This document shows positions 14,078 through 22,492 of a stretch of DNA of 40,090 nt, one piece after another. The stretch lies in assembly GCA_017621115.1 (NCBI GenBank), contig JAGATU010000077.1, positions 1 to 40,090 of the forward strand. The letters are read 5' to 3'. Position 1 is the stretch's first letter. Every line of letters begins with the position of its first letter. Both the position numbers and the translations under genes were made by a program. This DNA is from Lachnospiraceae bacterium (GTDB taxonomy: Bacteria; Bacillota_A; Clostridia; Lachnospirales; Lachnospiraceae). The notes beneath the pieces were generated by a model. The model ran no database searches. It saw only the letters and a program-made list of their open reading frames with translations, and was not told the DNA's origin.

Positions 14078-16393
14078 ATGGAAAGACAGATGATATATCC
14101 GTTAATTGCACTTAGAGGGATTACTGTTTTCCCCGGAGTTATCATACATTTTGATTTAAACCGCAAAAAATCCATAGCAGCAGTTAATGCAGCTATGCAA
14201 AACAATCAGGAGGTCGTAGTCTGCTGTCAGAGACAGACGGACGTCGATGATCCGGGCAAAGAGGACCTATATGAAACAGGAACCCTGGTTGTGATAAAGC
14301 AGGTTACTAAACTGCCGGGCGGACTGATGCGCATTCTTGTGGAAGGTAAGCAGAGAGCAAGCATAGATTCTTTGGATGCAATCAGTGAAAAATTTTATAC
14401 GGCGGCAGTAACTTTGATTGACGAGCCGGCATCTACGGAAGAGACTTTTATGGAAGAAGCGGCAATGCTTCGTGTGTCCATGGAAGCAATGACCGGCTAT
14501 ATCGAGCATTTTCCAAGAATTGCCAAGACGCTTCAGTCCCAGATACAGGAAGCCATGACGCTGACACAGATTCTGGACAAAATGGCAGCCAATATGCCGA
14601 TAACCTATGATAAAAAACAGCAGGTATTATCCGCATTTACGGCAAAAGAGCGTTTTGAAGCCATGAACAATATTCTTGCGGAGGAAGTGGAAATTGCTTC
14701 CATCAAGGAAAAATTAATGGCAGAAATCAAAGGCAAGGTGGAGAAGAACCAGCGCGAGTATATTCTGCGTGAGCAGATGTCTCTAATCCGTAAGGAATTA
14801 AACGGAGAAGATTCGTTGACAGAGACCGAGGTGTTTTTACAGCAGCTTGAGCAGTTAAATGCCGATGACTCCGTAAAAGAAAGAATTAAAAAAGAGATTA
14901 ACCGCTACGAGACCATTTCCCACAACAGTTCGGAAAGTGCGATGGAGCGCGCTTATATAGAAGCATTACTGGATATGCCGTGGAATAACGAATCCGTGGA
15001 TAATATGGACCTTTCACATGCAAAGGAAGTATTGGAAGCAGACCATTACGGCATGGAAAAAGTAAAAGAGCGAATTCTTGAATTTCTGGCAGTGCGTCAG
15101 ATGAGCGAAAAGAGTGACAGCCCGATTATCTGCCTTGTGGGACCTCCCGGAACAGGTAAAACTTCCGTGGCAAAGAGCGTTGCAAAAGCCCTGAATAAGA
15201 ACTACCAGAGAATCTGTCTGGGTGGTGTCAGGGATGAAGCCGAAATCCGCGGTCACAGAAGAACCTATGTCGGTGCCATGATGGGACAGGTGGCAGGCGC
15301 CATCCGTCATGCGGGTGTAAAGAATCCGCTTGTCTTACTGGATGAGATTGATAAGGTCAGCAACGATTATAAAGGAGATACTTTCTCGGCTTTATTGGAA
15401 GTGTTAGACCCTGACCAGAATAAGCATTTCAGGGATCACTATGTAGAATTACCGCTGGATTTATCAAAAGTATTTTTTATTGCTACAGCCAATTCCACAT
15501 CCACTATTCCAAGACCGCTCCTTGACCGTATGGAAGTGATTGAGGTGTCCGGTTACACCGAAAATGAGAAATTCCATATTGCCAAAGAACATTTGCTTAA
15601 GAAACAGCTTGTCGCAAACGGAATGGAAAAAGGACGTCTTAAGATTGCTGATAAGGCTTTAAAAGACATTATCCGTTATTATACAAGAGAAGCCGGCGTG
15701 CGTGAATTAGAGCGTAAAATCGGCACTGTATGCCGTAAGGCGGCCAAGGAGTATTTGGAAAATGAGAATACGAATATTCGTGTAAATTCTTCGAATTTGG
15801 CAGATTATCTCGGAATCCGTAAATATTCCCTGACTATGGCAAATAAGAAGAACGAAATCGGCATTGTAAGAGGCCTTGCATGGACTGCGGTAGGTGGCGA
15901 CACCTTACAGATTGAAGTCAATGTAATGCCCGGTAAGGGCGAGATTGGGCTTACCGGCCAGATGGGCGATGTTATGCAGGAATCTGCCAGAATCGGACTC
16001 AGCTACATCCGTTCCATTGCATCGCAGTATAAGATTTCACAGGAATTCTTTAAAAAGAATGATATCCATATTCATATTCCGCAGGGAGCAGTTCCTAAGG
16101 ATGGTCCTTCCGCGGGAATAACCATGGCAACCGCCATGCTTTCCGCCATCACGAAGAAAAAAGTGGACTGCAAACTTGCCATGACCGGTGAAATCACCCT
16201 CCGCGGCAAAGTCCTGCCTATCGGCGGCCTGAAAGAGAAACTCCTCGCCGCTAAGACAGCCGGAATAAAAAAGGTATTGGTACCGGATGAAAACCGTAAG
16301 GATGTAGAAGAGATTTCGACTGAAATTACAGATGGCATCGAAATCGTATATGTAACCACAATGGATGAAGTATTATCACATGCTCTCATATAG
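14078..16393 (+). CDS. lon: ATP-dependent protease La (Lon)
   Basis: A 771-residue LonA-type protease. The N-terminal substrate-binding domain begins [18 protein letters not shown] coiled middle region precedes the AAA+ module with Walker A GPPGTGKT and Walker [11 protein letters not shown]. The C-terminal protease domain has catalytic Ser678 in KDGPSAGIT and the catalytic Lys in [10 protein letters not shown] near residue 721. Lon degrades misfolded and regulatory proteins in the cytoplasm. The start is set at ATG 14078, which follows AAGGAAG at good distance; the TTG at 14054 in the same frame overlaps the upstream hairpin and is unlikely. Confidence 0.97.
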   Translation: MERQMIYPLIALRGITVFPGVIIHFDLNRKKSIAAVNAAMQNNQEVVVCCQRQTDVDDPGKEDLYETGTLVVIKQVTKLPGGLMRILVEGKQRASIDSLDAISEKFYTAAVTLIDEPASTEETFMEEAAMLRVSMEAMTGYIEHFPRIAKTLQSQIQEAMTLTQILDKMAANMPITYDKKQQVLSAFTAKERFEAMNNILAEEVEIASIKEKLMAEIKGKVEKNQREYILREQMSLIRKELNGEDSLTETEVFLQQLEQLNADDSVKERIKKEINRYETISHNSSESAMERAYIEALLDMPWNNESVDNMDLSHAKEVLEADHYGMEKVKERILEFLAVRQMSEKSDSPIICLVGPPGTGKTSVAKSVAKALNKNYQRICLGGVRDEAEIRGHRRTYVGAMMGQVAGAIRHAGVKNPLVLLDEIDKVSNDYKGDTFSALLEVLDPDQNKHFRDHYVELPLDLSKVFFIATANSTSTIPRPLLDRMEVIEVSGYTENEKFHIAKEHLLKKQLVANGMEKGRLKIADKALKDIIRYYTREAGVRELERKIGTVCRKAAKEYLENENTNIRVNSSNLADYLGIRKYSLTMANKKNEIGIVRGLAWTAVGGDTLQIEVNVMPGKGEIGLTGQMGDVMQESARIGLSYIRSIASQYKISQEFFKKNDIHIHIPQGAVPKDGPSAGITMATAMLSAITKKKVDCKLAMTGEITLRGKVLPIGGLKEKLLAAKTAGIKKVLVPDENRKDVEEISTEITDGIEIVYVTTMDEVLSHALI

Positions 16394-16405
16394 AAAGAGG
16401 TAACT

Positions 16406-16999
16406 ATGGTAATTAAGAGTGTAAATTTGGAAACGGTATGTGGAGTTACCAGTGTACTCCCTGAGAACGTACATCCTGAATTTGCATTTGCCGGCAAAAG
16501 TAATGTCGGTAAGTCTTCTTTGATAAATGCGCTGATGAACCGCAAAAACTATGCGCGTACCAGCCAGCAACCGGGAAAAACACAGACCATTAATTTTTAT
16601 AATATTAATGATGCGCTTTACTATGTGGATTTGCCGGGCTACGGCTATGCCAATGCCAATGAGAAAGTAAAGGCCCAGTGGGGAAAGATGATTGAAAAGT
16701 ATCTTCATACCTCAGGGCAGCTGAAATTGGTTTTCCTTTTGATTGATATCCGTCATGCGCCGGGGAATAATGATATCCACATGTATCATTGGGTAAAGGA
16801 AAACGGATTTGAACCGGTAATCATTGCAACCAAGGCGGATAAGATTAAGCGCAGCCAGATTGATAAGTGCTTAAAAGTCATCAGAGAAACTTTGAAAACA
16901 GATAAAGAGACTGTAATGATACCTTTTTCAGCCCAGACCAAGCAGGGAAGGGAAGAGATTTATGAAATATTGGAAAGGTATCTGCAGGAGAATGAATAA
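16406..16999 (+). CDS. engB: ribosome biogenesis GTPase EngB (YsxC/YihA)
   Basis: A 197-residue small GTPase. G1 is [17 protein letters not shown], with P-loop GKSNVGKS; switch I holds [10 protein letters not shown]3 is DLPGYGYA; G4 is ATKADK near residue 139; G5 is FSAQTKQG. EngB acts in late assembly of the large ribosomal subunit. The tail [15 protein letters not shown] is normal. The gene begins 12 bases after lon with AGAGGT as ribosome binding site, the usual lon-engB order, and ends overlapping the VanZ-like gene. Confidence 0.96.
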   Translation: MVIKSVNLETVCGVTSVLPENVHPEFAFAGKSNVGKSSLINALMNRKNYARTSQQPGKTQTINFYNINDALYYVDLPGYGYANANEKVKAQWGKMIEKYLHTSGQLKLVFLLIDIRHAPGNNDIHMYHWVKENGFEPVIIATKADKIKRSQIDKCLKVIRETLKTDKETVMIPFSAQTKQGREEIYEILERYLQENE

Positions 17000-17471
17000 A
17001 ACAGAAAAAAACAGGAAAGAACGGATTCTTGCGGTAGTCTTTTTACTCTACTTACTCTTTCTGATACGGATGATTGTTTTTAAATATCCGCTGCAGCAGA
17101 TGTTGCAGATAGTGGACACATGGCAGAAAGATGTTGTTTTGGAGGGACTGCATACCGCGAATTTTATCCCGTTTAAAACGATAAAAATGTATATCCGCTA
17201 TTATGACATGCCGGGTATACGCAGTTTTTCCAATTTGTTTGGGAATATACTGATATTTGTCCCGGTAGGAATACTGCTTCCGCTTGTTCACAGGACGAGC
17301 CGAAATGTATGGGTTATGTTGTTAAATGCGTTCCTTTTAGTGGTTGGTATCGAGGTTTTTCAGTTGTTTTCCAACTTTGGGGCATTTGATGTGGACGATA
17401 TTATTTTGAATTGTGCAGGAGTTCTCATAGGCGGGTGTATATACCATTTTACAAAACCCAAACAGATATAA
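16992..17471 (+). CDS. VanZ-family membrane protein
   Basis: A protein of about 159 residues with four hydrophobic helices and the VanZ pattern: NFIPFKTIKMYI, FSNLFGNILIFVPVGILLPL and GIEVFQLFSNFGAFDVDDIILNC, each read here as separate short motifs (NFIPFKTI, NLFGNILIFVPVG, EVFQLF, FDVDDIILN). VanZ proteins were first linked to teicoplanin resistance; most relatives have unknown envelope roles. ATG 16992 overlaps the end of engB by eight bases (ATGAATAA); ATG 16962 is a possible earlier start with GGAAGAGA upstream, but it overlaps engB by 38 bases. It ends the clpP-clpX-lon-engB transcript. Confidence 0.82.
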   Translation: MNKTEKNRKERILAVVFLLYLLFLIRMIVFKYPLQQMLQIVDTWQKDVVLEGLHTANFIPFKTIKMYIRYYDMPGIRSFSNLFGNILIFVPVGILLPLVHRTSRNVWVMLLNAFLLVVGIEVFQLFSNFGAFDVDDIILNCAGVLIGGCIYHFTKPKQI

Positions 17472-17530
17472 TAAACGACAAAAAATTCCAAAATTTTTAA
17501 GAAATGAACCGTATTAATTATGAGTGGTGT

Positions 17531-17580
17531 ATGCTATAATATGACTGTGTTTTGCATAGTGATATTATAGCATTTTTTTT
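17531..17580 (+). promoter_or_regulatory. extended -10 promoter inside a 12-bp inverted repeat followed by eight T
   Basis: TGCTATAAT (17532-17540) is an extended -10 box for the ABC operon. It sits in ATGCTATAATAT (17531-17542), which is a perfect reverse complement of ATATTATAGCAT (17562-17573); T continues to 17580. For readthrough RNA from engB/VanZ the repeat is a plausible terminator; for the promoter's own transcript only the right arm is made. The right arm also reads as TGCTATAAT on the - strand. Confidence 0.6.
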
Positions 17581-17615
17581 ATGCCTTTTTAGGCTTTACA
17601 TAGACGGGATTACAG

Positions 17616-18485
17616 ATGGGAAAAAGTAGTAAGAGAATAAAGAAAATATCGGCCCTGTATTTGCTGCCAAGTGTTATCGGAGTGGCTCTCTTTTTTGTGC
17701 TTCCGTTTCTGGTTATCATATATTATTCGTTGATTGATAATCCGATAGCGGCTAATTTTGTTTTTTTGGATAATTTTATAAGTCTGCTTCAAAATAAGGC
17801 ATTTAAGATGGCGGCAGCCAATTCCCTTACGTTTAGTTTTACGGCGGTCCCGCTTGCGGTAGTACTGTCTTTGGGCATTGCATTTTTATTGGATAAGAAC
17901 ATTCCGGGTAAGAGCCGGATCCGTACCGCGTTTTTAAGCCCGATGATGGTTCCGATTGCTTCGGTTATCCTGATTTGGCAGGTGCTTTTTCATTATAACG
18001 GTCTGGTGAATGAATGGCTGATAAAGCTTGGCGGTTCACGTATTGATTGGCTTAAGTCGGAATATGCGCCGGTTGTTGTGGTAGTATTATTTATCTGGAA
18101 AAACCTTGGATATAATATGATTTTATTTATGGCGGCGCTGGCCAATATACCAAGGGAAGTTACTGAAGTGGCGGAACTTGAGAGTGCTACCAAATGGCAG
18201 ATTTTCTGGCATCTAAAGCTACGTTATTTATCGTCAAGCATCCTGTTTGTGACGATTTTGTCCCTGATTAATTCCTTTAAGGTTTTCAGGGAGGTATATT
18301 TACTTACGGGCGATTACCCGTATGAATCCCTGTACATGCTGCAGCATTATATGAATAATATGTTCCGGTCACTGGATTATCAGAAATTGTCGGCGGCGGC
18401 AATTATCATGTCTTTGTTTATGATTGTACTGATTGGTATTTTATTCTTTGCGGAAAATGTTGTGGGGAAAGATTTGGATGGCTGA
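17616..18485 (+). CDS. sugar-type ABC transporter permease (MalF/UgpA-like)
   Basis: A 289-residue permease with about six transmembrane helices, first of two paired permeases. FVLPFLVIIYYSLIDNPI near residue 30 and the segment GKSRIRTAFLSPMMVPIAS are typical of the UgpA/MalF group. The cytoplasmic EAA loop, which docks the ATPase, lies near residues 182-200 as VAELESATKWQIFWHLKLRYL (read as ELESA...WHLKLRYL): where the family usually has xDGA and an LP it has LESA and LR. The protein should act with the next permease and the solute-binding lipoprotein at 22493. No ATPase gene is near. The ribosome binding site is weak (GGGA, 17604-17607). Confidence 0.88.
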   Translation: MGKSSKRIKKISALYLLPSVIGVALFFVLPFLVIIYYSLIDNPIAANFVFLDNFISLLQNKAFKMAAANSLTFSFTAVPLAVVLSLGIAFLLDKNIPGKSRIRTAFLSPMMVPIASVILIWQVLFHYNGLVNEWLIKLGGSRIDWLKSEYAPVVVVVLFIWKNLGYNMILFMAALANIPREVTEVAELESATKWQIFWHLKLRYLSSSILFVTILSLINSFKVFREVYLLTGDYPYESLYMLQHYMNNMFRSLDYQKLSAAAIIMSLFMIVLIGILFFAENVVGKDLDG

Positions 18486-19398
18486 TAAATTGAAAAATTC
18501 ACGATATACAAAAAAGAAAAAAAGAAAAGCCGGAGGACTTAGGGTTATTTCAGTGATACTGATGCTTGTGGCATTCATATTCTTGATACCGATTGTATTT
18601 ACAATCTGTAATTCGTTTATGACACAGCAGGAAATAACGGCTAATTACGGTATGGTATTTGAGTCGGGTGACAGTGGTGCCAAACCGTATATTTCCGAAA
18701 CGGTTAATCTGAAGTTTATTCCGGACAAGGTAACCTTTGACCAGTATTTGACCGTGCTTCTAAAGAGTCCGGATTATTTGTTCAAATTTTGGAATTCGGT
18801 AATTTTTACCGTGCCGATTGTGGTATTCCAGCTTTTGGTGGCGTTGCTTGCTGCGTATGGATTTACCAGATACCGCGGGCGTCTTAGGGAGATTATATTT
18901 TTTACATATATTATTTTGATGCTGATGCCTTATCAGGTAACGCTCGTGCCGAATTTTCTGGTATCGGAGTGGCTGGGGCTTCTTGATACCAAATGGGCCA
19001 TCTGGCTGCCGGGCATTTTTTCGCCGTTTGCAGTATTTCTGCTTACCAAGTACATGCGCCGTATTCCGTACGGGGTTTTGGAGGCGGCTAAGGTTGACGG
19101 AGCCGGTGAATGGCAGATTTTTAAGCATATCTGTGTGCCGCTTTGTAAGGGCGCGCTTACGAGTGTGGCGATTTTGATTTTTATCGATTATTGGAATATG
19201 GTGGAACAGCCGCTCATTTTGTTAGGCGATTCCGATATGCATCCGTTATCGGTATTTTTGTCAAAGATTAATGCGGGAGAAATTGCGCTGGCCTTTGCGG
19301 TGGCCTCCATTTATCTGATTCCGACATTGCTTGTGTATTTGTACGGAGAGGATTATCTGGTGGAAGGTATCGCATATCAGGGCGGCATCAAAGGATAG
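18478..19398 (+). CDS. carbohydrate-type ABC transporter permease (MalG-like)
   Basis: A 306-residue permease with a lysine-rich N-terminus, one helix, an extracytoplasmic loop of about 70 residues (TANYGMVFESGDSG onward), and five more helices. The EAA loop is canonical: EAAKVDGAGEWQIFKHICVP, from residue 202. The C-terminus LVEGIAYQGGIKG is the usual MalG-type ending. ATG 18478 overlaps the stop of the first permease by eight bases, showing translational coupling. Earlier in-frame starts lie inside that gene and are rejected. With the previous gene it forms the membrane channel of a CUT1-like importer; the partner ATPase must be encoded elsewhere. Confidence 0.9.
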   Translation: MADKLKNSRYTKKKKRKAGGLRVISVILMLVAFIFLIPIVFTICNSFMTQQEITANYGMVFESGDSGAKPYISETVNLKFIPDKVTFDQYLTVLLKSPDYLFKFWNSVIFTVPIVVFQLLVALLAAYGFTRYRGRLREIIFFTYIILMLMPYQVTLVPNFLVSEWLGLLDTKWAIWLPGIFSPFAVFLLTKYMRRIPYGVLEAAKVDGAGEWQIFKHICVPLCKGALTSVAILIFIDYWNMVEQPLILLGDSDMHPLSVFLSKINAGEIALAFAVASIYLIPTLLVYLYGEDYLVEGIAYQGGIKG

Positions 19399-19411
19399 AA
19401 ACGAGGACAGT

Positions 19412-21409
19412 ATGGAAGATACAATTAAGATTCGTAAGGATAAAATTAAAAATGTGGCACTTATATTTTTGAGTGTTATGCTGATATTGACATTCTTTTC
19501 CAATTCCATTTTAAACCGTGCTTTGCCGGAAGTGGCAACGGCATATGTGGCATACAATACGATTACGGAAAAGGTGCGCGGCAACGGAGTCGTTACGGCA
19601 GATGATCCATATAAGGTAGTGGTCAAAGACACCCGTACTATCGAAAGTGTGGCCGTAAAAGTGGGAGATGAGGTGACTAAAGACCAGGTTCTTTTCTATC
19701 TGGAAGATGCTGAGAGTGAAGAACTGAAAAAGGCCAAGGACGAGCTGGAAGATTTGGAACTTGCCTATATGAAAGCAATGTTTGGAAGTAATCTTTCTTC
19801 AGACGTGATTAACAAGGTGGCAAACGGAAAAGAGGACAGTTTTGCGACTTATCAGGCAAAGGTAACCGATATGCAGAATCGTCTGCAGGCGGCAGAGGAT
19901 AGGGTGAAGGAGTGCGAGAAAGCACTGGAAACCTTATCTACAGAGGGCTCTGTAAACAATAATGATGCTTCCGCGGATACGATTCCGGATGAGTTGGAAA
20001 AAGCAGATGCGGCAACTGATTTGGCAAATGCGGAAGCAGAGTTTAATGCCAATAAGGCAAAGCAGGTTGCGAATATCAATGCGCAGATTACAGAAGTTCA
20101 GAATCAGATTAAGGATTTGGAGACATTGATAAATAAAGGGCAGTCGTTGGCAGGGGGCAGTTCCTCTGCAGGAGATGGCTCATCAGCAGGTGGCAGCGCT
20201 TCAAGCGGAACAGCGTATGAGACAGCGAAAGCGAATGTAGAGAGTAAGTTAGCTCAATTAATTCCTTTGGCAGGTGGTTCCCTTTCAACGGATAGCACTG
20301 AAGAAGATGCGAAAAACTGGTATGAAAATTTTATTGATTGGGAAGCACTATCCTCCGAAGAACAGCTGGAAAGGGAAGCCAAATACGGCGAATACCGTGT
20401 TGCTATAGATGAACTTAACGACATAGTGGCAACACTTGGAGAATACGGAAGCGTAGATAATAGACAGGAACAACTTTCCAATTTAAAAAATCAACTCACT
20501 TCTTTACAGGCTAAATTGGAGGAAGTAAACAGTATCAGCGTATCTTCCAGTGGAAGCGTGCAGGAAGCTAAGAACAGATTAGAGAAGGCAGAGAAGAATA
20601 TTACGGAGATTAACGCAGCCAATAAGCAGTCCTCCGTAGCACATCAGAATAAAGTCTTAAATGCTGAACTGGCCCTCAAAAACGCCCAGACAGTATATGA
20701 CCTTTTAAAAGAAGAACAGACTACGTTGGCATCGGATATCAATGCCCAGCTGGATTTAACAAAAGCCAATAAGGACATTGCCGAGAAGAAAGAAGAGATC
20801 GCCAAATTGGAATCCGAGTCGGTTGGCGCAACGATTGTGGCTCCGGTCGAGGGAACCATTGTAAGTCTTGAAAAAGTGGCCGGCGAGACAACGGAAAAAG
20901 GCGAAGCCATCGCGACGATTCAGGTTGCGGGCAAGGGTATGTCCCTTAGTTTTTCCGTTACCAATGCTCAGGCGGCAAAGGTAAATGTGGGTGATAAGGC
21001 AGAACTTCAGAACGCATGGTATTACAATGATGTGATGATTACACTTTCCAATATTAAGCCGGACCCTGAGGACCCCGGCAAGAAGAAATTGCTGGAGTTT
21101 AATGTAGAAGGCCTGGTGCAGAATGGAGAGAGCCTTTCGGTTTCGGTCGGACAGCGCAGTGCGGAATATGAGCATGTTGTTCCAAATAGTGCCGTTAGGG
21201 AGGATAACAAAGGCAAGTTCATTTTGATTATTGATGAGAAGACAACACCGTTCGGTAACCGTTATAAGGCAAGACGTGTGGATGTGGAAGTATTGGCAAG
21301 TGATGAGATTAATACGGCTGTATCTGCTGATTTGCAGGGATACGAGTATGTTATTACGACATCGAACCAGCCGGTAAAAGAAGGAGACCAGGTTCGTCTG
21401 AACGGGTAA
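19412..21409 (+). CDS. long HlyD/membrane-fusion-type adaptor protein
   Basis: A 665-residue protein: short basic cytoplasmic head, one helix at about residues 13-31, first half of a lipoyl-like domain ending near IESVAVKVGDEVTKDQVLFY, and about 370 residues rich in coiled-coil heptads. A Ser/Gly/Ala-rich stretch near residues 246-268 interrupts the coils. The second lipoyl half begins near residue 473 (TIVAPVEGTIVSLEKVAGE), and a beta-barrel region follows. This is the architecture of periplasmic adaptors of exporters. In a Gram-positive cell it would project into the wall. The start MEDTIKIRKDK at 19412 has GAGGA before it. It sits between ABC-importer genes, which is unusual. Confidence 0.85.
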   Translation: MEDTIKIRKDKIKNVALIFLSVMLILTFFSNSILNRALPEVATAYVAYNTITEKVRGNGVVTADDPYKVVVKDTRTIESVAVKVGDEVTKDQVLFYLEDAESEELKKAKDELEDLELAYMKAMFGSNLSSDVINKVANGKEDSFATYQAKVTDMQNRLQAAEDRVKECEKALETLSTEGSVNNNDASADTIPDELEKADAATDLANAEAEFNANKAKQVANINAQITEVQNQIKDLETLINKGQSLAGGSSSAGDGSSAGGSASSGTAYETAKANVESKLAQLIPLAGGSLSTDSTEEDAKNWYENFIDWEALSSEEQLEREAKYGEYRVAIDELNDIVATLGEYGSVDNRQEQLSNLKNQLTSLQAKLEEVNSISVSSSGSVQEAKNRLEKAEKNITEINAANKQSSVAHQNKVLNAELALKNAQTVYDLLKEEQTTLASDINAQLDLTKANKDIAEKKEEIAKLESESVGATIVAPVEGTIVSLEKVAGETTEKGEAIATIQVAGKGMSLSFSVTNAQAAKVNVGDKAELQNAWYYNDVMITLSNIKPDPEDPGKKKLLEFNVEGLVQNGESLSVSVGQRSAEYEHVVPNSAVREDNKGKFILIIDEKTTPFGNRYKARRVDVEVLASDEINTAVSADLQGYEYVITTSNQPVKEGDQVRLNG

Positions 21410-21422
21410 GAAAGGATAGCCT

Positions 21423-22487
21423 ATGAAATGGATGACTGACAGGTGGCAGGAGTTATGCGGCCGCTATAAAAAAGGCTTCCTTACATTTGTTGTATGTGTT
21501 TTGATTGTGGTCGTGTGTGCGATTGCCACATGGTTTTTTACAAAGGATTTATATGACCAGCAGGCTATAAAACGTTGGTCGGATAAGGGCGATGAGTGTG
21601 CGCAGATATCCTGCTTTTATCCGGTTTCCATGGAATTAAGTGATTTTGGTTTTTTAAGCCTGCATCATTCTGTGGAGGAGGCACTTACCAAGGCTTCCCT
21701 AGCACCGGAAACGGCAGACGCTGATTTGTTTGCAGATGCTTACAGTGTGACCGGTAAATTACAGATATCTACCGATAATGCAAATAAGGAAGTAAATGCG
21801 GTAGGAGTATCGGATTCATTTTTCCTGTTTCATCCTATCAGACTGCTGACGGGTTCGTATTTTGATGAGAATATGATTATGTCGGATGGTGTGATATTGG
21901 ATGAGGATACGGCATTTGCATTGTACGGTTCACAGGATATTATCGGGAAAACAGTCTATATCGGTGGTGTGCCCCATTATATCCGTGGAGTGTCCGCACG
22001 TGATGATGGTTATTTTGCAAAGAAAGCCGGACTGGCCGAACCAATCTGCTTTGTGAGTGTAGAGACGTTAAAGACATATGGAACAATTGTAGGAAGTTAT
22101 ACATACGAAACAGTTATGCCGAGTCCGGTAGAAGGATTTGCAAAAGAAACGGTTACTGCGGCTTTAAATGATTCGGAACAGAAGATTGAAGTCGTAGAGA
22201 ATTCGGCGAGGTTTTCATTAGGAGCCAAAAAGGAGATTGTACTGGATTTCGGTGTACGCTCGATGAACCGAAACAGTATTATTTATCCGTATTGGGAAAA
22301 CATTGCAAGGGCAGTTGAGGATATATGCGGACTTTTATTTGTAATTCAGACCGTAGCATTTGTTATTGCGGCGGTTCTGCTTATCCTGTATGTCCGTATA
22401 CTATATAGAAACCGTACATGGACTGCAAGAAGACTGTTTGATAAGATTAGCGATGCCATGTACGAAAGAAAATGTAAAAGAGGGTAG
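21423..22487 (+). CDS. MacB-like protein with periplasmic core domain and only two membrane helices
   Basis: A 354-residue protein with a helix at about residues 19-38, some 260 extracytoplasmic residues, and a second helix at about 299-327 followed by a basic tail. The extracellular part has MacB periplasmic-core features: VSDSFFLFHPIRLLTGSYF, VILDEDTAFALYGSQDIIGK and VYIGGVPHYIRGV, each a recognisable segment (RLLTGSYF, LDEDTAFALYGS, IIGKTVYIGG). Normal MacB/FtsX permeases have two more helices after this point; here they are missing and the gene simply ends. It starts 13 bases after the adaptor gene, and no MacB-type ATPase is present. It may be a structural partner of the adaptor rather than a transporter on its own. 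Confidence 0.75.
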   Translation: MKWMTDRWQELCGRYKKGFLTFVVCVLIVVVCAIATWFFTKDLYDQQAIKRWSDKGDECAQISCFYPVSMELSDFGFLSLHHSVEEALTKASLAPETADADLFADAYSVTGKLQISTDNANKEVNAVGVSDSFFLFHPIRLLTGSYFDENMIMSDGVILDEDTAFALYGSQDIIGKTVYIGGVPHYIRGVSARDDGYFAKKAGLAEPICFVSVETLKTYGTIVGSYTYETVMPSPVEGFAKETVTAALNDSEQKIEVVENSARFSLGAKKEIVLDFGVRSMNRNSIIYPYWENIARAVEDICGLLFVIQTVAFVIAAVLLILYVRILYRNRTWTARRLFDKISDAMYERKCKRG

Positions 22488-22492
22488 TAATT

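Noticed and set aside
17616..19398. A complete stand-alone sugar ABC importer
   Set aside because: The ATPase is absent and the solute-binding gene is separated by an adaptor and a MacB-like gene, so it is described as a mixed operon instead.
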